A stretch of 35,780 nucleotides of DNA from positions 1 to 35,780 of the forward strand of contig JBILLQ010000031.1 in the NCBI GenBank assembly GCA_044375975.1, in the 5' to 3' direction. Positions within the stretch are counted from its first letter, which is position 1, and each line of letters starts with the position of its first letter. Shown here piece by piece: positions 16,839 to 24,415 of this stretch. This DNA comes from UBA5018 sp044375975 (GTDB taxonomy: Bacteria > Cyanobacteriota > Cyanobacteriia > PCC-6307 > Cyanobiaceae). The notes under the pieces were generated by a model. It worked only from the letters and a program-made list of their open reading frames with translations. It did no database searches and was not told the origin of the DNA. Made by a program: the position numbers and the translations under genes.

Positions 16839-18500
16839 ATGCAAATCTTTTGGGAAATTACAGGTTATTACGAACGCCTCGCTGATGATGGACGAACAAT
16901 TACTAAAACATCATTAGCAAATCTATTGACAGATCTTCGGGCGATCGCTACCGACCAAAAACGCCATCACTTACCCGCAGTTCATCAATCCTTCGGACTC
17001 AACTTCTTACCCGTTAATGCTATGACTCACCTGATGCAGCTAACATCAGGGCTATCTCCGCTGCTTTCTGATCAAACTTTACATCCATTAGTTCAAAATC
17101 CCAGTGATTTGACATCACAACAATTCAGATGCCGCTTTGTCAGCACACAGTTAACTAGAAATTTTGTGAATAATCTAGAATATGACGATCCTCAAATTCC
17201 TAGCAATTTTGGTGATCGCTGTGCAGGTACTTATCAACTTTTACTAAAAAATGTATCCGATCCAATTATCCAAAATGCTCAAACTGAAGCCGTTAATAAC
17301 CTGAGTCAGTTCATGCAAAATCATCGCCTAGAAGTTCTAAATTTTGCGCTTCGTAGTAAAAATCCTGAACTATTTGCTATTCCTCTAGACAAAGATTGTA
17401 TCGCATGGATTCATCCTAGCGAACTACATCAATCATTGCAGCAAGCCCTCAAAATCTTACGCCATCCATCTGAGAATGTTGCAGTTTCAGAAATTATCGA
17501 AAATCTAGTTAACGCTTATCGCGCTCAATATCCTGAACCAGTAATTATTAGCGATCGCATTCCTAATTTAGCGATCGCTAATGTCACACCAAAGACAGAC
17601 ATAAGAATTGGCAGAGGTATTCATCGTCAGACTCTAGGAGAATTAATTTCTAATGCTCAGAAGTTTCTCTTAATTTGTAGCTATCGTCTTGAAGATCAAG
17701 CGATCATGCAAATGATTGTCGAAAAATCGAAACAAATCCCTATTTGGATTCTCACAAATTTTAGTAATGATGTGCAAGATCGAGTCGATAGTAATATGGA
17801 TGGTCAAAGAGATAGCGATCCAGATTATGCTAGTTCTGATCTCAAAAAGCGCAAGTGTTTGGCAATGTTGGGAAAAGCTGGCCTAGGTTTTAGAAGTGGT
17901 AACTTTCATATCAAAGCTTATGTTAGCGAACAGTCAGCCTATCTGGGTTCCTGTAATCTGACAGGAGGTAGTCTCGAACGCAATGGAGAAGCAGGAATGC
18001 TATGGCAAAATACATCAGAACATCAGTTTCTCGTTGAATATTTTCGCTACCTATGGACGCACCAAACCACGTCTCAATCTATACCTTCACCTAATGGCTT
18101 TTGCAACGAAAGTCTTGAAACAATTAGCGGGTCTTCGCCTCAGAACGATCGCTTTCTTGATCATTATGCATTTAAAAAAGATTTATTCAATTCCCTCAAG
18201 GAGCTTTCTGGACAAGAAATTCGGATATACACGAGAAACTTTCAACCGCTATCACAACAGCTTAATTTGCTCACTAACCCTCGCAATCGTATTTTTTATG
18301 GAAATTACAATCTTACAAACTTACAAGCCAAGCAAAACCCCAATCTTCATGCCAAAATTATTATTATTGGCTCACAAGTTGCTTACATCGGCTCTCAAGA
18401 TTTTGCCTTTAGTCACAATCCATTCCTTGACCTAACTTACAGAACCACCGATCCTCAAGAAATTAGACTGATCACTCAACAAATCAAAAACCTACACTAA
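16839..18500 (+). CDS. PLD-family phosphodiesterase/nuclease
   Basis: 553 aa with a clear AAGGAG nine bases before the ATG. The C-terminal half contains two PLD half-sites. The first, HIKAYVSEQSAYLGSCNLTG (from about residue 356), is a good HxK-x4-(D/E)-x6-GSxN motif with Glu for Asp. The second, HAKIIIIGSQVAYIGSQDF (from about 502), keeps HxK and GS but has Gly for Asp and Asp for Asn, so it may be impaired. The first 260 residues are not recognised. PLD nucleases of this type act as phosphodiesterases through a phospho-histidine intermediate. In related systems a PLD domain accompanies or is fused to the SF1 helicase; here it is a separate gene three bases after it. Confidence 0.8.
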   Translation: MQIFWEITGYYERLADDGRTITKTSLANLLTDLRAIATDQKRHHLPAVHQSFGLNFLPVNAMTHLMQLTSGLSPLLSDQTLHPLVQNPSDLTSQQFRCRFVSTQLTRNFVNNLEYDDPQIPSNFGDRCAGTYQLLLKNVSDPIIQNAQTEAVNNLSQFMQNHRLEVLNFALRSKNPELFAIPLDKDCIAWIHPSELHQSLQQALKILRHPSENVAVSEIIENLVNAYRAQYPEPVIISDRIPNLAIANVTPKTDIRIGRGIHRQTLGELISNAQKFLLICSYRLEDQAIMQMIVEKSKQIPIWILTNFSNDVQDRVDSNMDGQRDSDPDYASSDLKKRKCLAMLGKAGLGFRSGNFHIKAYVSEQSAYLGSCNLTGGSLERNGEAGMLWQNTSEHQFLVEYFRYLWTHQTTSQSIPSPNGFCNESLETISGSSPQNDRFLDHYAFKKDLFNSLKELSGQEIRIYTRNFQPLSQQLNLLTNPRNRIFYGNYNLTNLQAKQNPNLHAKIIIIGSQVAYIGSQDFAFSHNPFLDLTYRTTDPQEIRLITQQIKNLH

Positions 18501-18504
18501 AATC

Positions 18505-20892
18505 ATGACTACACTAATTAACCTCGAATCCTATCTAGAATGCTGTCAATATGCCAATTTATTTGCAGAAGATCCCGCAAAATTAATTCCCAATTCAAAT
18601 GGTTTACCCCTGGCATACCGAGATTTTTGCCGTCGTCATCAATCTCAGTCATTTTCGCCAGTTCCCGCAATGACGATCGCTCAACCCAAAACCCTTACCC
18701 CGCGCAAGAGTCAATTACAACAGCAAAATATCGGCTTAACTTTGTCCGACAATTCCTCAAAACAAATATTTATTGTTAGAGAAGCAAATTCTCTGGTTTT
18801 GCGATCGCTACAATCTCGTTATATCTATGCCAATGCATATCGCTACTGGAGTTATGTAGAACAACTACAGCAATTTACGAACTCAAATAAACCATTGGTT
18901 ATCTATGACTTCGATAGCTTTACTCCAGCTCAAATCACTCCTCTCACGTTTAAAAATCACGGTAATGCTCCCTATCCCATTCCTATTATCGATACGCGAT
19001 CGCTTAAGCAATACGATGCGCTTAAACTATCTCATCCTTATGAGAAAATATACAATTCGATTTGTTTAGAGATTGCTAACAAGATACTTCAAGATTTAAG
19101 TCTTGATACAAATGATCTTTTGGCAGTATCTAACTATATTAAAAAAATCAATCTTTTCCAAAATATTGAATTTACTTCTTCTGAGTATATTTCTCTAGTT
19201 CTAAAAATTAATCATCGCTTTTATTCCTATAATTTATCTCAAACAAGTCTTGAGGATATAATTTATCGCTCTTTTTCTATCGCGAATCTCGATAAAGTCA
19301 TCAGTGAAAACCCAAGCCATCACTTTGTTTTACTCAGTAGCTATACAAGACTGGCAGGAGTCAAAATAGCATTACAGGAAGAATTTCAAAATACTTTATT
19401 GGTTCTAGATCTCAGCACAAACAATTTCTCTAAAATCTGGCAACAAAAGGTAGAAAACAATTTTGCTCTGTTTGGTCAAAATTTAGATCGAATTAGCTTT
19501 TTTGTAATAAGAGCAGGTAAGGAGAGTAAAATTTGCTTGCCAGATAAAATTTGTTATGAAGGAGAACAAGAAGTAACTGTATATGGTCAATACACAAAAG
19601 ATGGAAAACCAGAAGAGAATTTTCCACTAACAATTAAGGATGTAACTTTACCATTTCGGATCAATGAAGAGCCATTTTTAGATAACGAAACAGGTGTAGA
19701 GCAGATTTACAAAATTGAAAATCAATATTTTGATCAAACTGCCAATCTAGATGTAAAAATATGCTTTCGTATTAAACCTGGTTTTGCACCAAAATTAGAA
19801 ATATTGGATAACTATGATCGGGTACTTAATTCTAAATTAATTGATCTCGAACGGTTGGCAATAAAAACTTCGGGTACATTAGGCTTTATTTCAAAAAAAG
19901 AAATTTTTGCATTTCGCAGAAATAAATCTCAAAAATTTATTAATACTCTTTCAGGTAAAACTACTCAAATTTCGACAAACTTACTGTATTTTGTTCACAG
20001 AATAAATAAATCCATTGTAAATGAAGATGACATTCAATCGCTAAGTCTCGCTACGCGCTCTTTTTTGAATCTTATTAAGGAATATAGTAACAGTGGATTA
20101 GATGTATATTTAATAAATAATCAAGAAAACAATCATAATTTAGAGATTTTTACCCAAAATTATGAGAAAATTGACAAGAAAATAAATGAATTTCTGGAAA
20201 AGATAAAATCTAATCACGTCGTAAAACATTCTTCAATGTCTAGAGACTATGGATATATTTATAAAAATATATTTCAGATTTTAGGGAAAAGTTTTGCGTT
20301 TTCAAATTGTCTAAATCTAGATTTCCTGTATTATTCAGATCAGATTTATTATGGGAATTTACTAACAAGAGATAATCGCTTTATCTATAGTATTCATCTA
20401 CACAATATTGCTAGAATGTCATGTAATAATCGAAGAAGAAAAGCCTTTGGGGATTTATTTAACATAAAATCCAAATATCATCAAAAAGAGTTTTATAAAG
20501 TAGATGACTACATTTGGGGATACGCAAGGATACTATTGTGGTATGCAAACCTTGAGAGTGATCACTTATCGCCTGAAATTTTTAGTCAGCACTTTATAGA
20601 AATATTGAGCCATTGCCTTACATTAAATGTTTCTAGAGATCGCAAATATCTAACGGATGCACTAATTTCTCTAATTTATCTACTTACTTTTCGTGAAATT
20701 GACTATCGCTTTGTTGAGAAAGGCTCTCATGCGTATGCTCAAGCTAAAAAATTATGCGAGAAATTAGTGCGAAATCCAATTCGATCCAGAAAAGCTAATA
20801 TTGACGATATGTCGCTAAATCAATTTTTTGAGCAATTACTTGACGGCTCTGCCACCCAAGAGCAAGTAAGTAATATGATTGAAATTGATTAA
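18505..20892 (+). CDS. Uncharacterised 795-aa protein, last gene of the defence operon
   Basis: Not recognised. It starts four bases after the PLD gene and is surely co-transcribed. The N-terminal 130 residues are Ser/Gln/Asn-rich with few charged runs. Residues about 130-330 are mixed alpha/beta (PLVIYDFDSFTPAQITPL; HHFVLLSSYTRLAGVKIAL). Residues about 345-450 are beta-rich (CLPDKICYEGEQEVTVYGQY; ANLDVKICFRIKPGFAPKLE), reminiscent of the sandwich domain of Hsp70-like proteins, but no nucleotide-binding motifs of Hsp70 are visible. The C-terminal 230 residues are helical and basic with many Tyr/Asn. No signal peptide or membrane helix. Possible roles are target recognition or scaffolding; that is a guess from position. 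Confidence 0.75.
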   Translation: MTTLINLESYLECCQYANLFAEDPAKLIPNSNGLPLAYRDFCRRHQSQSFSPVPAMTIAQPKTLTPRKSQLQQQNIGLTLSDNSSKQIFIVREANSLVLRSLQSRYIYANAYRYWSYVEQLQQFTNSNKPLVIYDFDSFTPAQITPLTFKNHGNAPYPIPIIDTRSLKQYDALKLSHPYEKIYNSICLEIANKILQDLSLDTNDLLAVSNYIKKINLFQNIEFTSSEYISLVLKINHRFYSYNLSQTSLEDIIYRSFSIANLDKVISENPSHHFVLLSSYTRLAGVKIALQEEFQNTLLVLDLSTNNFSKIWQQKVENNFALFGQNLDRISFFVIRAGKESKICLPDKICYEGEQEVTVYGQYTKDGKPEENFPLTIKDVTLPFRINEEPFLDNETGVEQIYKIENQYFDQTANLDVKICFRIKPGFAPKLEILDNYDRVLNSKLIDLERLAIKTSGTLGFISKKEIFAFRRNKSQKFINTLSGKTTQISTNLLYFVHRINKSIVNEDDIQSLSLATRSFLNLIKEYSNSGLDVYLINNQENNHNLEIFTQNYEKIDKKINEFLEKIKSNHVVKHSSMSRDYGYIYKNIFQILGKSFAFSNCLNLDFLYYSDQIYYGNLLTRDNRFIYSIHLHNIARMSCNNRRRKAFGDLFNIKSKYHQKEFYKVDDYIWGYARILLWYANLESDHLSPEIFSQHFIEILSHCLTLNVSRDRKYLTDALISLIYLLTFREIDYRFVEKGSHAYAQAKKLCEKLVRNPIRSRKANIDDMSLNQFFEQLLDGSATQEQVSNMIEID

Positions 20893-21081
20893 TTTAAAAA
20901 TTTTCTTTGGCGATCTGAAACTAAAGTTTAACTGCAAGTAATCGGTTATGGCAAAACTCTATTTCTGGAGCATAGCAGAGCAAAACGGCAAGCCAAAATA
21001 AGGGCACCTCGATAAATTAAAAAGACAGTTAATTACGGCATGATTTTGGCTATAATCGACTGAGCAGTTTTCAGGTCAGCT

Positions 21082-21442
21082 GTGGGTCAGAGAGGCTTCT
21101 GGAACGACCAGCAAAGAATCGCGAAGCTCCAGGAGAAAAAGCCGGTTCTCAAGCACCCGGCTGATTCGATCCCATGGGAATCATTCCGCCCACTACTTGA
21201 CAAGGGTTATGCGCAGGAGCGTAAGAGTAATGCAGGGTGCAAGAGGATTAATCCGCTAATCCTTTTCAAAATGCTTGTTCTCCAGCAACTATTTAATCTT
21301 AGCGATCAAGAGCTTGAATTTCAAGTAAATGATAGGCGCTTATTTGAGAATTTTGTCGGTCCTGGGGTAATGAACAGTATCCCTGATACCACGACTGTCG
21401 CCTTTTTCAGAGATCGCCTGCTTAAAGCGGGAGTGATCGATG
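21082..21442 (+). pseudogene. Truncated IS5-family transposase (DUF772 part)
   Basis: GTG start, MGQRGFWNDQQRIAKLQEKK then PWESFRPLLDKGYAQERKSN, KRINPLILFKMLVLQQLFNL and SIPDTTTVAFFRDRLLKAGV: the N-terminal DUF772 region of IS5-group transposases. The catalytic DDE domain (about 200 more residues) is absent; the sequence switches at about 21440 into the AbrB/VapC repeat. A TATAAT at 21050-21055 could be the element's promoter. Positions 20893-21081 hold no other gene beyond a 17-codon scrap at 20949. Confidence 0.85.
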
Positions 21443-21483
21443 TAAAAGCAAGCCAGCATCAAGTGACCACCAACGCTTCGACG
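21440..21483. repeat. Right copy of the short flanking repeat
   Basis: Matches 10110-10153 and keeps the first codons of the MazF-like gene on the minus strand. It is joined on its left to the IS5 remnant and on its right directly to the AbrB segment, with 177 bases of the left-copy arrangement missing. Confidence 0.85.
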
Positions 21484-21678
21484 TCTGGACTGGCTCCCGG
21501 CGCCAGGCTTCAGGTCAGGATCGACCGTCAGGGGCGACTGGTGCTGGTGCCCTCGAAATATGAGCCGGAAGAGCTGTTCCTCCACCGCCCCAAGGTCAAC
21601 CGCTGCCTGAGCCTTGAGCAGATGGAGCAAACCATCGCCGCCGCTGCGGGCAATCCGAACGATCGTGAGGACGCTTGA
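21482..21678 (+). pseudogene. AbrB-type antitoxin lacking its first 22-23 codons
   Basis: Carries GLAPGARLQVRIDRQGRLVL through the C-terminal NPNDREDA of the antitoxin at 10261, but the start and first strand of the DNA-binding fold are deleted. It is in frame with the IS5 remnant, giving one continuous 198-codon frame from 21082. It has no start of its own and probably no function. Confidence 0.85.
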
Positions 21679-21701
21679 CACCAACGTCGTCGTCCGGCTG
21701 C
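21491..21701 (+). repeat. Right copy of the 211-bp direct repeat flanking the island
   Basis: Same orientation as 10331-10541 with 5 differences in 211 positions. It continues past the left-copy breakpoint into further VapC codons, so this copy preserves the original sequence beyond that point. Confidence 0.95.
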
Positions 21702-21760
21702 TAATCGGCGATAACCGCCAGCAGACACCCTGCTCGACCCACAAGCGATCCAGCTGCTAG
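21665..21760 (+). pseudogene. VapC (PIN-domain) toxin fragment, right copy
   Basis: GTG, then VRTLDTNVVVRLLIGDNRQQ, eight residues further than the left copy and in line with intact VapC proteins (LIGDxxQQ). The frame is then lost and a TAG follows at 21758. Full-length VapC is about 130 aa. Confidence 0.8.
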
Positions 21761-22260
21761 CGCAGATGCTCCGGAATCCAGCAAGACAGAGCATCACCCT
21801 GGCCTCGCGGCTGGAGGTGCAGTGACTCCCTGGCGTGGGCAGGCAACTTGCTCAACCACATCTTCAGCAACCACCAGAACGGCGCCTCTGCCTTCATTGC
21901 CACCAGCTCGGCCCGGCGTTGGTCGCAGTGAAAGCGCACCGTCTTCGGCGGCAACCCTCCAAACACAAGACCCTCACGCCAATCCCAGGCAGCAAACCCG
22001 GGTGGCGATCCGATGACATCAACACTCCACTGAGCTGTTTCAACTGGAGACTTGCGCTACCTTGTGGCTGCCATCGACCCCAAGGCCGCCATGCCTCAAG
22101 GCCTAGCGCCGAACGGAATCCCAAACAGAAACATCCAGTGGCTGCTTACTGAGCCACCAGCATGAACAGCTGCGGTGAAGCTCCCAACATGCCATCGGCG
22201 ATCTGTGGATGGCGTGCTTAAAGCAGCCAACACAACATTCCAAACACCAACATTGAATTC
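21761..22260. other. Gene-free stretch, decayed accessory DNA
   Basis: No gene supported. Several short frames exist on both strands but none shows a recognisable domain or ribosome site. At 21848-21880 the plus strand encodes LLNHIFSNHQNGA, similar to the segment after the P-loop of the cobW gene at 24416; too short to call a fragment. Confidence 0.5.
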
Positions 22261-22452
22261 ATGAACCCAAAGCGCAACCTCAGCCTGGCTCTGATCTTTG
22301 CTGTGCTGGCCGCCACCCCTGCCGCCCTGGCCTGCGGCGGCGGCGGCTCAGGCAGCTATCGCAAACCTCCCCGGCCTGGTCTCCATAAACACAGCCCTGC
22401 GGCGCCAGCTTCGGAGAAAGGATCCACGGCACCCAAAGTCGTTCCCCAGTAG
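22261..22452 (+). CDS. Small exported protein
   Basis: 63 aa: basic N-terminus, a hydrophobic stretch LSLALIFAVLAATPAALA and then CGGGGSGSYRK. This is a signal peptide; a Cys directly after ALA could be a poor lipobox (Leu missing at -3). The mature part is about 38 residues of Gly, Pro, Lys and Ser with no recognisable domain. It converges on the porin gene. A small secreted or anchored peptide of unknown role. Confidence 0.55.
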   Translation: MNPKRNLSLALIFAVLAATPAALACGGGGSGSYRKPPRPGLHKHSPAAPASEKGSTAPKVVPQ

Positions 22453-22500
22453 GAGCGCTTCGGTAACCGTGGACAACAATCTCAACGGACGAGCCGCCGA

Positions 22501-24147
22501 TCAGAAGCGGAAGCTCGTCTTCACCAGGCCGCCGAACTGGCTGAAGCTTCCACCTGCGGGTGTCACCTGGCCGAGGGGGCGACTGAGATAGATCAGAGCA
22601 GGGGTGATCGAGATGTTGTCGGTCACCTGGAATTTGTACCACCACTCCCACACATAGTTGCCATCATTTGGACTGGCGCCTCCGCTTAATGAGGTGGCGA
22701 AGACAGGCTGGGCAACGGCAAAACCAAAGTCATTTCCCTTGCTAAACACATCAGTCCATTGCAAACCAATCATCCAAGACTGGCTGGTATTGAGGCTGCC
22801 CAGGGGCTGAGGCGTGCTGTAGGTGGTGGTGTTGATCCCCCATCCCAGGCTGAGGGAAGGTAGCCAGCCACTGCGGAGTGGTTGCCAGAAGCCACTCAAA
22901 CCCCAAGCATTGGTTTCTGCAAAATTATTGTGATCAATGGCGCCGTGAACGAAGGGTGTCGTCCCAGGGACGAATTGAGTTTCAGGCTGCACATATGTCC
23001 AGATTGCGGCCAGCCCCCACTGCTCCTGTTGGTAGCCCAATTGAACACTGCCAGTCGCACCGGAAAACTTGTTGCCGATACCACCTCCACCATCGGGCCC
23101 TGGGATGCTGGGGTTGCCGCTTTCACCATTGGCGGCCACATAATTGGCACTGATGCTGAATCCGTTGTCTTGCCACCAAAGCCCCGCACCTGGGCCGAGA
23201 TTTTTGCTGTAGGCCCCTGGCGCACCGTTGACCGTCATCACGTTGAGGATCGTGTCAGCGGGATACACGCTGGGCCAAAGGGCCAACATGTCCTCCTGGC
23301 CAACCCGGCCACCGATTGTTGCCGTGAATCCTTTTCCAATCGGCCACTGGTAGAAGAGTTTGTCAATACCCACCACATTGGGCCCCGCATCCTCCTCAAA
23401 GGCCACCTCAAGGGTGGACAGAGCCAGCGCATGGGGTTCGCCAAAAAAGACGCTTTTGCCAAAGTTGCCGGCCCGGAGGTTGGTGCGCAGCAGATCCTTG
23501 CCGGTGAAGCTGGTATCGAAAGTCAGCTGCAGGTCGTAGTTGAATGTAGTGGCATTGGGCAGGGGTACTGGCTTTCGTTTTTCTCCAGTCAGTGAATTGG
23601 GGGCTCTATTTACACTGTTAGACCCCTTATTGATGGCCGATCCCGAGAAGGCATTGGCTCCCACCACAAAAGTGGCTTGTCCGCTGAGCTTGGTGGTGGT
23701 GGAGAACTGGCTGGCTTCTAGCTCACCCACGCGGGCCGTAAGCCCGTCCACCCGACCCTTGAGGATGGCGAGCTCCCTCTCAAACTCCTTGATGAGCTTC
23801 TTGAGCTCGTCTGTGGTTTCGGTAACGCGATCGAGGCAGGCGTTCAGGAGCGCAGCGGCCTCGAAGCGGCTCATGGCCTGACCACCTTTGTAGGTGCCGT
23901 TGGGATAGCCGGCCACGCAGCCGTAGCGCTCGATCAGGTTGCTCAAAGCCTGAAAGGCCCAGTCGCTCGGCTTTACATCGGAGAACTGGGAGATGCTGGT
24001 GACCTGCTCCTGGGTGCTGTACTGGCTGATGCCAGCGAGATTGAGGCTGGCGTTGAGTTCAGTTGCTGAAACTGCAAGGTTGCAGTCCAGGGCGACCGGA
24101 ACCAGCAGACCAACGGCCGCGACAAGACCAGTGCGAATTGGAACCAT
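22501..24147 (-). CDS. SLH-OprB outer-membrane porin (iron uptake porin family)
   Basis: 548 aa. A signal peptide (VPIRTGLVAAVGLLVPVALD) is followed by an SLH domain (about 50-110: SQFSDVKPSDWAFQALSNLI, YGCVAGYPNGTYKGGQAMSR), a short coiled coil (TDELKKLIKEFERELAILKG) and an OprB-type beta-barrel ending in Phe (FGGLVKTSFRF). This is the cyanobacterial Som/iron-uptake porin layout: the SLH domain anchors to the peptidoglycan-linked polymer and the barrel spans the outer membrane. The ATG at 24147 is chosen because it places the signal peptide at the N-terminus; the frame is open for 14 more codons. It diverges from the zinc-responsive cobW operon with about 215 bases between, so a role in zinc entry is possible but unproven. 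Confidence 0.88.
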   Translation of the reverse strand: MVPIRTGLVAAVGLLVPVALDCNLAVSATELNASLNLAGISQYSTQEQVTSISQFSDVKPSDWAFQALSNLIERYGCVAGYPNGTYKGGQAMSRFEAAALLNACLDRVTETTDELKKLIKEFERELAILKGRVDGLTARVGELEASQFSTTTKLSGQATFVVGANAFSGSAINKGSNSVNRAPNSLTGEKRKPVPLPNATTFNYDLQLTFDTSFTGKDLLRTNLRAGNFGKSVFFGEPHALALSTLEVAFEEDAGPNVVGIDKLFYQWPIGKGFTATIGGRVGQEDMLALWPSVYPADTILNVMTVNGAPGAYSKNLGPGAGLWWQDNGFSISANYVAANGESGNPSIPGPDGGGGIGNKFSGATGSVQLGYQQEQWGLAAIWTYVQPETQFVPGTTPFVHGAIDHNNFAETNAWGLSGFWQPLRSGWLPSLSLGWGINTTTYSTPQPLGSLNTSQSWMIGLQWTDVFSKGNDFGFAVAQPVFATSLSGGASPNDGNYVWEWWYKFQVTDNISITPALIYLSRPLGQVTPAGGSFSQFGGLVKTSFRF

Positions 24148-24360
24148 GGAGAAGAGGACTCGGTGGGCGCATCGGCGCCGATGCCGCAAATACTCCCCAA
24201 TTCCTCCCGTAAACCGCGATTAATGGAGCCTTGCTGTCAGGATCTGCGCACGCTCATGCCGGGATCCCGCCCCCGGCGCTGGCGCCGCTCCAAAGGAATC
24301 CAGCCGCAGAAGGCCAGCCCGCCCTCACAGCCGAAGCGACCAGCCACGCCGCCGATCGGC

Positions 24361-24380
24361 CAGAATGAAAACCGTTCTCG
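24361..24380 (+). promoter_or_regulatory. Predicted -10 element plus Zur box, cobW operon
   Basis: CAGAATGAAAACCGTTCTCG. The first six bases resemble a -10 hexamer, and TGAAAACCGTTCTCG is a 7-1-7 imperfect palindrome. It aligns without gaps to the elements before znuA and the second cobW. No clear -35 is visible. It includes the upstream ATG at 24365, which argues that translation starts downstream. Confidence 0.65.
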
Positions 24381-24415
24381 CGCAGGGACCAGTGGGTGGG
24401 TCGGTGGATGGATGG

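Larger units (their letters stand above)
10542..21445. mobile_element. Acquired AT-rich defence island with insertion-sequence remnants at both ends
   Basis: The segment between the two AbrB/VapC repeats. It consists of the ISNCY-type remnant, the five-gene AT-rich operon (11736-20892) and an IS5-type remnant. The operon is visibly AT-rich and uses AAA/TTA/ATT codons, unlike the GC-rich flanks. It contains eight exact GCGATCGC (HIP1) octamers in 9.2 kb (13644, 14249, 15600, 16941, 17551, 17571, 18801, 18996) against about three that I found in the other 26 kb. This points to a HIP1-rich, low-GC cyanobacterial donor. Positions 11513-11735 hold no gene, and I see no convincing promoter there. 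Confidence 0.8.

Noticed and set aside
18505..20892. Hsp70-like assignment for the 795-aa protein
   Set aside because: The beta-rich stretch is suggestive, but the actin-like phosphate and adenosine motifs are not present in the N-terminal half.
21848..21934. Possible cobW pseudogene fragment (LLNHIFSNHQNGA)
   Set aside because: The match to the region after the CobW P-loop is only about a dozen residues, the P-loop itself is absent, and shared codon bias could explain it.
24148..24364. Cobalamin riboswitch before the CobW gene
   Set aside because: No B12-box-like sequence or extended leader; the CxCC/His-rich CobW and the Zur-like element indicate zinc, not cobalamin.
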